Shown here: positions 1 through 7,826 of the stretch, one piece after another
Layout of the letters: the number at the start of each line of letters is the position of its first letter
How positions within the stretch are numbered: the stretch's first letter is position 1
Origin: Variovorax ginsengisoli
GTDB taxonomy: Bacteria > Pseudomonadota > Gammaproteobacteria > Burkholderiales > Burkholderiaceae_C
Reading direction: 5' to 3'
Assembly (NCBI RefSeq): GCF_030811835.1
Contig: NZ_JAUSRO010000010.1
Location: 159,356-223,355, forward strand
DNA: 64,000 nt
Notes under the pieces: generated by a model
Told to the model about the DNA's origin: nothing
The model's input: the letters and a program-made list of their open reading frames with translations, nothing else
The model's database searches: none
Program-made: the position numbers and the translations under genes

Positions 1-912
1 GGACGAACGCACCGACAGCGCCCCGTCGGGGCCGTTGACCAGCCAATCGCGAATCTGCGCCGGGTAGTGGTCATGGACGAAGTCGCGGTTCCACATGTTC
101 ATGAGGGTGCCGCACCAGGCGTCCACCCATGGCGCCATGCCTGCGTTGTCGCGCACCGCGCGGGTGTCCTGGGCCAGCATCATGTTGTAGTGCCCATTGG
201 CACCCAATTGTCCGAACTGGGCCCAGGCCTGGAGGTAGGCCTGCGTGACTTCGGCAGCAACCGCATTCCCGTTGACCAGGTCGTGCATGCGAAAGCCCAG
301 GATGGCCGGCTGATTGCAGATCTGGAACACGCAGTTGGGCTCGCAGGCAACCCCCAGATAGCCGCTCTCCACCATCTGCCAGTAGACCGTGTCGTTCAGG
401 CTGTTCTGGTCATGTTCGAAGCGTCGCTCCTTGCCGCCCCAGAAGAAAGACCAGTAACTGAAGGTCAACGCACCGGGTGCAGCGTAGCGCTCGTCGTCGA
501 ACAGGTAGTTGTAGAGCAGGGCCATCGACTGCACATAGGCGCTGTACATGATGTTGTCGCGGCCGACCGGGTCCCATTCCTCCTTGAGCTTGTCCGACAG
601 GTGCATGTTGAACACGCTGCCTCCCTGGCTGACGCGGGCCCAGTACATCCAGACTTCGGGCAGCAGCATCTTTTCGATCAAGCGTTCGAAGACCGGCTTG
701 AAGACGCCCGGTGCGGCCGGTAGCCGATGCCGATGGGCCAGCGCCATCGCATAGGCCATGTAGGCGAGCTGAAAGCGGTAGCCCCCGAAATCATCCTGGC
801 CGGTTCCGCGGCCCTGCATCAGGGACCAGTCATTCGGAAGCTGCCGCGAAAGGTTGGCGAAATGGCGCAGATGACCAACTTGCCGGTCGGTGAGCGTATC
901 GGGTGCGTTCAT
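1..912 (-). CDS. Linalool dehydratase/isomerase-like protein (3' end beyond the window)
   Basis: The first 304 residues are visible and the C-terminus runs off the left edge. I recognise the linalool dehydratase/isomerase (Ldi) fold family by motif order: a Tyr-rich helix near residues 49-60, an N-I-M-Y segment at 120-123, a C-E-P-x6-C motif at C190-C199, and an H-Y-P near 282-284. In the Castellaniella enzyme the two equivalent cysteines are catalytic. From memory of that sequence, its active-site His falls on Tyr126 here and its Asp/Tyr pair is not evident, so the reaction may differ. No signal peptide is seen, whereas the known enzyme is periplasmic. The ATG lies 34 bases after the SCO gene's stop, so the two are probably co-transcribed. 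Shine-Dalgarno is weak. The natural substrate is unknown. Confidence 0.75.
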   Translation of the reverse strand, partial: MNAPDTLTDRQVGHLRHFANLSRQLPNDWSLMQGRGTGQDDFGGYRFQLAYMAYAMALAHRHRLPAAPGVFKPVFERLIEKMLLPEVWMYWARVSQGGSVFNMHLSDKLKEEWDPVGRDNIMYSAYVQSMALLYNYLFDDERYAAPGALTFSYWSFFWGGKERRFEHDQNSLNDTVYWQMVESGYLGVACEPNCVFQICNQPAILGFRMHDLVNGNAVAAEVTQAYLQAWAQFGQLGANGHYNMMLAQDTRAVRDNAGMAPWVDAWCGTLMNMWNRDFVHDHYPAQIRDWLVNGPDGALSVRSS

Positions 913-946
913 GGAATGCTTTTCAGGTAAGGACGCGTCGGCCACA

Positions 947-1513
947 TCAGACCAGGTGCCGACGCAACCGTTCGACCACGGCGTCGACACCAAGCGCGTC
1001 CGGCAGGTGGGTTTCGTAGCGCCCACCAGGCGCCATGAGATAGGCGAAGGCCGTGTGCGGCACCACATAGCCATCGGGCGCATCGGCGTCCGGCACAGGC
1101 TCGGCAAACACGCGATAGGACTTCTTGGCAGCGGCGACCTGCTCGATCGTGCCGGTGAGCCCGATGAAGCCGCCCGGATAGCGCGCCACGTACGCGCGCA
1201 TCGACGCGGGGTCGTCGCGCTGCGGATCGACGGTCACATAGAGCGCCTGCACGCGCTGCGCCAGCGGCCCCAGGCGCTCCAGGGCGGTGCCCAGCTTGGC
1301 GAGCTCACGGGGGCACACGACCGCGCAATGCGAAAAACCGAAGAAAACCAGCAGATGGCGGTCGCCGAAGCTGCGCTCGTTCACCGGCCGGCCGAAATGA
1401 TCGATCAGCTCGAAGCGGCCATCGATCGGCGCAGGCCGTTCGGGTGCGGCCTGGCCACCTGCGCCGCAGCAGGAACTCACGGGCTTGGAGGGATTCATCA
1501 CCATGACGCTCAT
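947..1513 (-). CDS. SCO1/SenC-family thioredoxin-fold protein without signal peptide
   Basis: 188 residues. The SCO copper-chaperone signature is present: C63-x3-C67 in the F-S-H-C-A-V-V-C context, and H153 in V-P-H-T, the three classical Cu ligands. SCO proteins normally deliver copper to cytochrome oxidase or act as membrane-anchored thiol-disulfide reductases. This one has no N-terminal hydrophobic segment, only a short tail with a Cys-Cys pair (C15-C16), so it is probably cytoplasmic. It precedes the linalool dehydratase/isomerase-like gene, whose cysteines might need redox or metal protection (inference). Three in-frame ATGs (1513, 1504, 1498) are possible. None has a good ribosome site, and the first abuts the upstream palindrome, which suggests a leaderless transcript. 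Confidence 0.85.
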   Translation of the reverse strand: MSVMVMNPSKPVSSCCGAGGQAAPERPAPIDGRFELIDHFGRPVNERSFGDRHLLVFFGFSHCAVVCPRELAKLGTALERLGPLAQRVQALYVTVDPQRDDPASMRAYVARYPGGFIGLTGTIEQVAAAKKSYRVFAEPVPDADAPDGYVVPHTAFAYLMAPGGRYETHLPDALGVDAVVERLRRHLV

Positions 1514-1514
1514 T

Positions 1515-1538
1515 TTTAATTACACGCGTTCAATTAAA
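1515..1538. promoter_or_regulatory. 24-bp palindrome between SCO and TetR genes, likely TetR operator
   Basis: TTTAATT at 1515-1521 pairs with AATTAAA at 1532-1538, and the centre holds the self-complementary ACGCGT (1524-1529). Only two 2-base spacers break the symmetry. It sits 1 base from the SCO start codon and upstream of the divergent TetR gene. A TATACT hexamer at 1561-1566 could be the -10 box for the regulator. TetR proteins usually bind such palindromes in divergent spacers, so autoregulation and control of the SCO/Ldi-like pair are inferred. Confidence 0.6.
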
Positions 1539-1617
1539 TCACGGGGTTTTCCCGCAGCCCTATACTTTTCGAGGCCGCCCATTGAACGCCACTCAGATCC
1601 ACGCCGCACACAGCCCC

Positions 1618-2283
1618 ATGTCGTTTCGCCCCTCCCGACCCGAAGTGCTCAGCCGTGCGCGAACGCAAGAGGACAAGGCCAAGGTCAAGGAAGCCTTCAT
1701 CGCCGCAGGTCGCCAGCTGTTCGCTGACGAGAATCCCGCCACGGTCTCGCTGCGGCGGATCGCCGCCGCCGCCGGGTATGCGCCTGGCTCGATCTACCAG
1801 TACTTCGCCAACCAGCAGGATCTGTTCTTCCAGGTCCGCGCGCACGACATGCGCGCCTCCACCGAGCATCTGCGCGAACAGGTCGCCAGGGTGCGAAGCC
1901 CCGTCAAGCGGGTGCTCCAGCTGTTCATCGGCACCGCGGACTACTGGCTGGCGCACATGGATGCGTTCCTGATGATCTTCCCTGCCCCCGGTGCGGACCG
2001 GTCGATGGGCGTCGGCAGCGCCGGCGTTCCGTTTGGACAGTCGGACGCGGCGCAGGACAGCCTGCAGCTTTATTACGACGTGGTCGACGGGTACTTCCAG
2101 ACGCTCGCGCATCCGCCTGCGAATGCGCGCCTGGCCGCCGATGCCCTCATCGCCGCGGTCCACGGAATGATCGTCTTCCCCTGCATGACAAGAACCATGG
2201 ACTGGTCCGACACGCGTGCCATGGTGAAACACTTGGTCCACGCGGTCGTCGCCGACTGGGGCAAGGCCGGTGAGGCGGCTTGA
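1618..2283 (+). CDS. TetR/AcrR-family transcriptional regulator
   Basis: 221 residues from the ATG at 1618. A TTG at 1582 would add 12 residues and has a GAGG 7 bases upstream, so the start is uncertain. The N-terminal helix-turn-helix is typical: K-E-A-F-I-A-A-G, then S-L-R-R-I-A-A-A-A-G-Y and S-I-Y-Q-Y-F-A-N. The C-terminal ligand domain is not assignable to a known effector class. It is divergent from the SCO/Ldi-like pair and 43 bases upstream of the intradiol dioxygenase. It therefore probably represses one or both units in response to a substrate of this locus (inference from position). Confidence 0.88.
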   Translation: MSFRPSRPEVLSRARTQEDKAKVKEAFIAAGRQLFADENPATVSLRRIAAAAGYAPGSIYQYFANQQDLFFQVRAHDMRASTEHLREQVARVRSPVKRVLQLFIGTADYWLAHMDAFLMIFPAPGADRSMGVGSAGVPFGQSDAAQDSLQLYYDVVDGYFQTLAHPPANARLAADALIAAVHGMIVFPCMTRTMDWSDTRAMVKHLVHAVVADWGKAGEAA

Positions 2284-2326
2284 CGTGCGAGCATTCGAGC
2301 CCTTACAACACAAAGGAGACAGCGCC

Positions 2327-3205
2327 ATGCGCAACATTGACGAAGACACGATCACCCAGGCCGTGCTGGCGACCTTGGCCGGCTGCAAGGACGACCGCCT
2401 GCGCACGGTCATGACAAGCCTGGTACAGCACCTCCATTCGTTCGCCCGGGAGGTCCACCTGACCGAGGCGGAATGGACCCAGGCCATCGGCTTCCTGACC
2501 GAGGTGGGCCACATCACCGACGACAAACGGCAGGAATTCATCCTGCTGTCGGACGTGCTCGGGCTGTCGACGCTGGTCACGGCGCAGAACAATGCCAAGC
2601 CGGCCGGCTGCACCGAGGCGACCGTCTTCGGCCCGTTCTTCGTCGAGAACGCACCCGAATACCGCAATGGCGACGACATCGCCAATGGCGCCGTGGGCCT
2701 GCCCTGCTTCGTCAGCGGCAGCGTCCGGGGACTCGGCGGCGAGCCGATCGCACATGCACGCATGGACGTTTGGCAGGCCGACGAAGAAGGCTTCTACGAC
2801 GTCCAGCTGCCATCGACGGACGGCCAGGCGGAGCACCGTGCACGCGGCCATCTGCGCACCGCAGAAGACGGCGGTTACCACTTCAAATCGATCCTTGCCG
2901 AGCCCTACCCGATTCCACATGACGGCCCCGTGGGACGGATGCTCGACGCACTCGGGCGCCACCCGTGGCGGCCTGCACACCTGCACTTCATGATCCAGGC
3001 ACCGGGCTACGAGACACTCATCACCCACGTTTTTCGCGAAGGCAGCGACTACCTGGATTCGGACGCCGTCTTCGGCGTGCGGTCGACGCTGGTCGCCGAC
3101 TGGGTGCACCACGCGAGCGGCCCCGCACCGGACGGCACATGTCCTGAAGGCGGCTTCTATGCGCTGCAGTACGACTTTGTCCTCAATCCCTTGGCGGGCG
3201 GTTAG
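2327..3205 (+). CDS. Intradiol ring-cleavage dioxygenase, hydroxyquinol 1,2-dioxygenase type
   Basis: 292 residues, full length for the family. An N-terminal dimerisation/linker domain (about 1-100) precedes the catalytic beta-sandwich. The four non-haem Fe(III) ligands are visible: Y157 (G-F-Y-D-V-Q), Y194 (E-P-Y-P-I-P), H218 and H220 (P-A-H-L-H-F). The family cleaves 1,2,4-trihydroxybenzene or catechols between the two hydroxyls, here most likely giving maleylacetate. AAGGAG at 2313-2318 sets the ATG at 2327; the reading frame is open 57 bases further upstream. It lies behind the TetR gene, without maleylacetate reductase nearby. A paralogue with the same ligand set is at 46465-47340, next to that reductase. 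Confidence 0.88.
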   Translation: MRNIDEDTITQAVLATLAGCKDDRLRTVMTSLVQHLHSFAREVHLTEAEWTQAIGFLTEVGHITDDKRQEFILLSDVLGLSTLVTAQNNAKPAGCTEATVFGPFFVENAPEYRNGDDIANGAVGLPCFVSGSVRGLGGEPIAHARMDVWQADEEGFYDVQLPSTDGQAEHRARGHLRTAEDGGYHFKSILAEPYPIPHDGPVGRMLDALGRHPWRPAHLHFMIQAPGYETLITHVFREGSDYLDSDAVFGVRSTLVADWVHHASGPAPDGTCPEGGFYALQYDFVLNPLAGG

Positions 3206-3585
3206 TCCTTAGGTCCCTGGTTCGAGCGAGGTCAAGAAGCCATAAAAAAGACCTTACGCAGCAATGCGTTGCGGGTGGTGGATAAGAGCCAAAATTGTCA
3301 CAGCGTGAACATATTGGATCTTTCAGCTGTGCTCAGCTCATTCATCCGCAACTGTCTGCGGAGGCCCTCGCTGGGAGCCGCTTTGGGCGAGGCGCGGCCT
3401 CGGCTACGATGGCAGGAGTCGGCCGAGGCTGTGTGGAAACGCATTCGGCACTTCAGTATGCCGATCATTCGCGTCGGGAGGGCCACCTCAAGCCTCACAG
3501 GTCATCCAGTACTCGCAGTCGCGGCTTTGACGAATTTGACGCGCATATGATCCCGCTGCATGCCGTTGAAGCGCCGCAAAGAGAC
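3206..3585. other. Gene-free stretch before the IS remnant
   Basis: Open frames here are short and overlap with no recognisable motif. No clear rho-independent terminator follows the dioxygenase stop. The stretch ends where the truncated IS1182-type transposase begins, so part of it may be degraded element flank. Confidence 0.4.
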
Positions 3586-4535
3586 TCACGCCTCCACCAG
3601 CCTCATCGCCTTCATCGTTTTAGTCATACCCAGGATGGCGATCACCCGCTTGAGGTTGTAGGCCAGCACATGCAGGCTCATCTCGGTGCCCACATGCGCC
3701 AGCGTCTTCGTCAGGAAGTGCGTCGAGCCCATCCAGTGCTTCAACGTCCCGAACACATGCTCCACAGTGCGCCTTCGCAAGGTCATGGCATCGGGCTTCT
3801 TGTCCAGCCGCTGCTGGGCCCGCTCGAGCACCTCTTCATGTTCCCAGCGGCGGATTCGCCGGTATTCGCCTGTCGTGCGTTGGTCTTTGATCGCGCATGT
3901 GGGGCAGACACTGGTCCAGTAGACATGGGCGTTGAGCCCGCTCTTCTCCAGCGTGCTGAATCGGTAGATGGCTCGCTCACCGGCTGGGCACTGGTACTCA
4001 TCGTCCTTTGCGATGTAGATGAAGTCGGCCTTACCGAAGCGGCCGTGCGCCTTCGCGTTGGAGGTCATTGGCTTGGGAACGAAGGCAATAATTCCGGCGT
4101 CCTCGCAAGCCTTGATCTCCAGCCTCTGTTGAAGTAGCCGCGGTCGGCGAAGGCTTGCAACCTGGTCTTGCCCATGGCCTCGCGTGCGGCCACTGCCATT
4201 CTGGTGAGCTGAGTTCGATCGTTGCCGATATTCGTGACCTCGTGGGTGACGATGAGGCGATGCTTGCCATCGACTGCCGTCTGTACGTTGTAGCCGACCA
4301 AGCCTGTGCTCTTGCCCGATTGAAGCATCGAACGCGAATCAGGATCCGTCAGCGAGCGCTGCTGGCCTGGTTCGCTCTTGAGCTGCTCCTTGGTCTCGTC
4401 AAGTTGCCGCATCCGTTCGCGCAGCTTGCCGATCTTCTCCTGCAGGCAATCGGTCTTGGCCTCGAGGTCAGCGGGCTGGACGCGGTCTGCAGTTTCCAGC
4501 GCGTCGAGGTAGCGCTGGATGCTTTGCTCGACACC
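3586..4535 (-). pseudogene. IS1182-family transposase, truncated and frameshifted
   Basis: Two frames together give the C-terminal two thirds of a DDE transposase. The first (about 4535-4122) reads I-Q-R-Y-L-D-A-L-E-T-A-D-R, then G-K-S-T-G-L-V-G-Y-N-V-Q-T-A-V-D and A-D-R-G-Y-F. A frameshift near 4118-4128 moves the reading to E-I-K-A-C-E-D-A-G-I, then F-G-K-A-D-F-I-Y, R-R-R-T-V-E-H-V-F-G-T-L-K-H-W and the stop at 3586. The N-terminal third is missing: a TAG at about 4535 abuts a LysR fragment. The gene cannot make active transposase. The family call rests on the motif order. Confidence 0.8.
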
Positions 4536-4542
4536 CTAATCA

Positions 4543-4896
4543 TTGGGCGTCTTCCTGATGCAGCTCACAAACTTCACGCCGCTGGGTGATCCCGCCTTCA
4601 TCGAGCTACGCCATGCGAGCCATGGTGTGAGGCGCCTACGGATGCGCGGCCGGTTGTCGACCGACGAGGCGCCCACCGCCCGAGCTTCGACTCTGGCAGG
4701 CCACGGCGTGGTGCGCCTGCTGCGCATCGACGCCGACCCGCTCATTCGCGAAGGCCGCTTAATCCCGCTGCTGCCCCGCTGGACGCTGCCGGGTATGGGT
4801 TGCTATGCCATCGCAGCGCGGCGCGACGATCAGCCGTTGAAAGTTGTGCGCTGCATCGAGTCCGTGCGCGCCTATTTCGGCAACACCGACGCCTAA
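4543..4896 (+). pseudogene. C-terminal fragment of a LysR-type regulator
   Basis: The last roughly 110 residues of a LysR effector domain: G-D-P-A-F, then G-H-G-V-V-R-L-L, G-R-L-I-P-L-L-P-R-W and a typical Y-A-I-A-A-R-R ending. There is no helix-turn-helix. The 5' part was lost at the junction with the IS1182 remnant, so it is a truncated relic rather than a gene. Confidence 0.6.
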
Positions 4897-5220
4897 GGCG
4901 CGAGATCGAGCGACTGCTGCTCACGCACCTGCACGGGCAGTGCCCCAAGCTCGTGCGATTCCTGGACAAAGGATCTTGACCGTTGGGCTCCAACCCGTTG
5001 GAGAACACGATCCGGCCCCTCGCTCTGGGCAGGCGAGCCTGGTTGTTCGCCGGCAGCGAACTGGCGGGTCAACGTGCTGCGGTCATGAGGGTTCTGGTGC
5101 AGTCGGCCAAGTTGCATGGTCACGATCCGTGGGCTTACCAGAAGGACGTGCTCACACGGCTGCCGACACATCTGAACAGCCGTATCGACGAGTTGCTCCC
5201 GCACCAATGGCAGCGTAGAT
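4897..5220 (+). pseudogene. IS66-family transposase, C-terminal fragment
   Basis: One internal stop near 4979 splits a frame that reads C-P-K-L-V-R-F-L-D-K-G, then N-P-L-E-N-T-I-R-P-L-A-L-G-R-R-A-W-L-F-A-G-S, A-G-Q-R-A-A and R-I-D-E-L-L-P-H-Q-W. That is the end of an IS66 TnpC transposase, including the Glu of its catalytic triad (in N-P-L-E-N). The rest of an IS66 transposase lies at 6975-7800 on the opposite strand. Confidence 0.8.
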
Positions 5221-5266
5221 TAGAGGCGGGATGGCGAGCCCAGCTCGGGCGATCGTCAAACTATTT

Positions 5267-5689
5267 TCAGCCTTTGGCGATAGCAAGTAATCCACCCAGC
5301 ATCATGGCGCCGCCGATGAGCTTGGCAGCCGTCAGCGACTCGCCCAGCAGAAGCCAAGCCAACACAAGCGCGACCACAACGCTACCTTTGTCAATGAGCG
5401 CGACTGTGGACACCTCGCCGAGTTTGATGGCTTTGTAATAGAAGATCCAAGAGCCTGCGGTCGTGACACCCGACAGCGCAAGCCACCCAATGTTGCGCGG
5501 CGTCAGGGAGCGCACTTGTTCAATAGGAACGACGGCACCAGCAAACATCAGGACGAATGCGAAGACGAAACATGTCCGCACGGCCAGTCCCAGATCACCA
5601 GAAATGCCAGCAAGACCCAACTTGGCGATCACCGAAGTGAAGCCGGCGAAGGCCATAGAGACAATGGCGTAGAGGACCCACTTTTCCAT
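5267..5689 (-). CDS. EamA/DMT-superfamily single-domain membrane transporter
   Basis: 140 residues, the size of a one-repeat EamA protein that works as a dimer. Four to five hydrophobic helices are visible, with the family's conserved G-S-W-I-F-Y-Y-K-A-I segment, V-A-L-I-D-K-G and L-L-L-G-E-S-L-T. Proteins of this type move small metabolites across the inner membrane; the substrate is not predictable. AGGAGGT precedes the ATG at 5689. The gene is intact although it is flanked by IS debris on both sides. Confidence 0.85.
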   Translation of the reverse strand: MEKWVLYAIVSMAFAGFTSVIAKLGLAGISGDLGLAVRTCFVFAFVLMFAGAVVPIEQVRSLTPRNIGWLALSGVTTAGSWIFYYKAIKLGEVSTVALIDKGSVVVALVLAWLLLGESLTAAKLIGGAMMLGGLLAIAKG

Positions 5690-5691
5690 TG

Positions 5692-5892
5692 CTACCTCCT
5701 GAATGCCGTGCCAATAAAATCGCGCCGATCACCACTCAGGGCAAGCCTGAAGGACCTCTTTATCATACGTGGTGTGCCCACCAGTAAGCGATAGAGGCGC
5801 AGCCCATCGAGCAGCGCCTGTGGCGACCAGATCAGACGCGGCAGGTATAGCGCGGTCCTCTTCGTATCACTAGTTAATACCTTAAAACGCAA
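5692..5892 (-). CDS. Small hypothetical ORF upstream of the DMT transporter
   Basis: 66 codons starting with TTG, rich in Arg and Leu, with no domain that I recognise. Its stop codon lies inside the transporter's ribosome site, 2 bases before that ATG, which would fit translational coupling. The start is weak and coding could be spurious; it may also be the tail of a lost gene. Confidence 0.25.
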   Translation of the reverse strand: MRFKVLTSDTKRTALYLPRLIWSPQALLDGLRLYRLLVGTPRMIKRSFRLALSGDRRDFIGTAFRR

Positions 5893-6427
5893 GCCCCGCA
5901 GTCTGCTTTTCTCTTCGAAAGAGCGCCTCCATGACCACTAATCGCAGGCCGACTGGGAGCGAAATGCCGTGCGTGGCGCCGGCTTGAACCGCCGAAACTG
6001 AAAAGATGGCCTCAGACGCAAAGCTCCGCGTCCCTGCAAGGGCGCCGCGCCGAGAGGGCGACGAGGTTAGAAGGACGATGTCCGCTCATTCCGGCAGCAG
6101 GAAACAGGGGGGCGTCTAATTCGCCTCTCGGGGCACAAGCGTGAGCCCGCGCGGGTTTTAGACGGAGCCAGGGGTGAAACATATAGATTCGGCTCGAAAC
6201 CTGATCAAACTGCCGGTTAGAACTTGTTTTGGCGCCATCGACTGCTCCAAATCCCTTTTTCCGGCTATTGCACCGGCGCGCCCCTCTCGTGGCGCGCACG
6301 GACAGGTCAGCACCACCTCGGCCCGCTCGCGCGGGTGTACGACGTAGACCGAGTCCAGCGCCTTGATGGCCGTCAAGGCTGCGCGAACGGCCCACGCCTA
6401 GCATGGGTAAACCCTCAAGGAACGCGT
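5893..6427. other. Gene-free stretch of about 530 bases
   Basis: Only short overlapping frames on both strands, none with a start context or known motif. It probably carries the promoter of the DoxX gene near its right end, but no clear -35/-10 pair was found. Confidence 0.4.
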
Positions 6428-6919
6428 ATGAAACTTCTTTATCCCAGCGACTTCAAAATCAAGCTGGAAAACTTCGACCTGACACGCAGCGAGAACATCC
6501 TGCGCATCATCTGCGGCGCCTTCATGTTCCCGCATGCACTGAGCAAGTTCGCCGCGCTTGGCACGCTTTCGGCAGGCACCGTGGGCTTCTTCGCCAAGGC
6601 CGGGTTTCAGCCACCCGAACTATGGGTCTGGCTGGCCGCGTTCATGGAGGTCGCCACGGGCATCGGGCTGGTTCTTGGCATCTGCACGCGCTATGCAGCC
6701 CTCGGTGCTGCAGGCGCCCTGGCCGTCGCGGTCTACGCACTGCAGATGGTTAAGGGCTTCGGCTGGACCTGGAACACGGGCGGGTACGAATACCCGGTTT
6801 TCTGGGGAATCACCTGCCTGGCCGTCGCGATCTGGGAATTTCGGCGCGTCTACGGCAACAGCACCTTCAAGGCGCGCGCCGCGATCGACGGCCAGCCTGT
6901 CAGAGCACCTGCAGGCTGA
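6428..6919 (+). CDS. DoxX-family inner-membrane protein
   Basis: 163 residues. Four transmembrane segments follow a short charged N-terminus, with the DoxX pattern R-I-x-x-G-A-F-M-F-P-H-A-L-S-K-F in the first helix and F-M-E-V-A-T-G-I-G-L-V-L-G in the second. DoxX-like proteins are poorly characterised; some associate with quinol oxidases or with thiol/oxidative stress responses. AAGGA lies 7 bases before the ATG. The gene stands alone between IS66 fragments, so no operon partner informs its role. Confidence 0.85.
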   Translation: MKLLYPSDFKIKLENFDLTRSENILRIICGAFMFPHALSKFAALGTLSAGTVGFFAKAGFQPPELWVWLAAFMEVATGIGLVLGICTRYAALGAAGALAVAVYALQMVKGFGWTWNTGGYEYPVFWGITCLAVAIWEFRRVYGNSTFKARAAIDGQPVRAPAG

Positions 6920-6974
6920 CCCAGTACGCAAAAGCCACGACCAAAGCCGATGCTGGGATCGTAGAGATCCAGGC

Positions 6975-7800
6975 TCACACGTTTGGAGCTCGTTTGGGGG
7001 GCGAGCTCAACGCTGCGCTTGAGCGCTTAGTCGATGGCCCTGGCACGCCAGCGACGACCTGGAGGCGTTGCGCGACGAGCCAGGAGTGCAATGCCAGCGT
7101 AATCGGTCGTGCACGTTCCTGCCGCAGTTGGAGGCGTTGCCCGGCTGCCATGCCCTTGGCCTCGCGCTCGATACCGTACAGCTGTCCGATGAACTCCCCC
7201 GCCGTAGCAGCGACGGTGCTCTTGTTGGTCTTCACCAACTCAACGAAGTACCGGCTCGTCCGAAGATCGCTTCCTGCCTGTACAGCGGCAGGTGCTCGGA
7301 GTGCTTGGCCACCAAGACGGGGGCCAGCAAGCTGGCAATGGAGATGCACCTGTCGATGATCACGGCGGGAACCGGCGCCTGCGCTGCGCCACATCCGCCC
7401 CACGGCCAGATCACCTTACGGACGCATACTCATCGAGCCGCTTCAAGGCGGGCAGGGAATTTTTGTCCACATCAAATCTTTCCCCCAGGGCACTGGACGC
7501 CCGGCCGTCGGCCTGCCCTTGTCGTTCGAGGTCGAACTCGGGCTTCAAGGCAAGAAGAGAGCGAAGGTGGTCGAGTCCATTCGTGTGAGCAAGCCGATGA
7601 AGCAACGCCGCGAAGAATCACCAGCCGATTGGACACTGCCACGCTTGACTGGCTCGGCCCGGCTTGCGGTTGGCCCGGCGCGCTGCTCGAGCGGCCGCCG
7701 CGCGCAGCAGACGATCCAAGGCTGCATCGACACAGGCCCGTGTCTTGCTTAACTGCTCCGTGGCCTCGGCAAGAGGCTGCGACGCCCTCTTCCAACACAT
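6975..7800 (-). pseudogene. IS66-family transposase, N-terminal and middle parts, degraded
   Basis: Several frames on the minus strand give pieces in the correct IS66 order: L-L-A-P-V-L-V-A-K-H-S-E-H-L-P-L-Y-R-Q-E-A-I-F (about 7270-7360), then a deleted centre, then N-K-S-T-V-A, I-G-Q-L-Y-G-I-E-R-E-A, L-R-Q-E-R-A-R-P-I and A-I-D-stop-A-L-K-R near 7010. The region up to 7800 probably holds the degraded N-terminus. The sequence stops matching just where the fragment at 4897-5220 begins. Confidence 0.7.
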
Positions 7801-7826
7801 GAGCCTTTACGGCGTTATTCGTTCTC

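Noticed and set aside
67..723. Long plus-strand open frame of 218 codons at the left edge
   Set aside because: It is the antisense shadow of the linalool dehydratase/isomerase-like gene, whose motifs are clear on the minus strand.
3586..4535. Programmed frameshift in the IS1182-type transposase
   Set aside because: The N-terminal third is also missing and no slippery sequence was evident, so simple decay is more likely.
5893..6427. Frames of 130 and 72 codons on the minus strand
   Set aside because: They overlap each other, lack ribosome sites and match no family; treated as non-coding.
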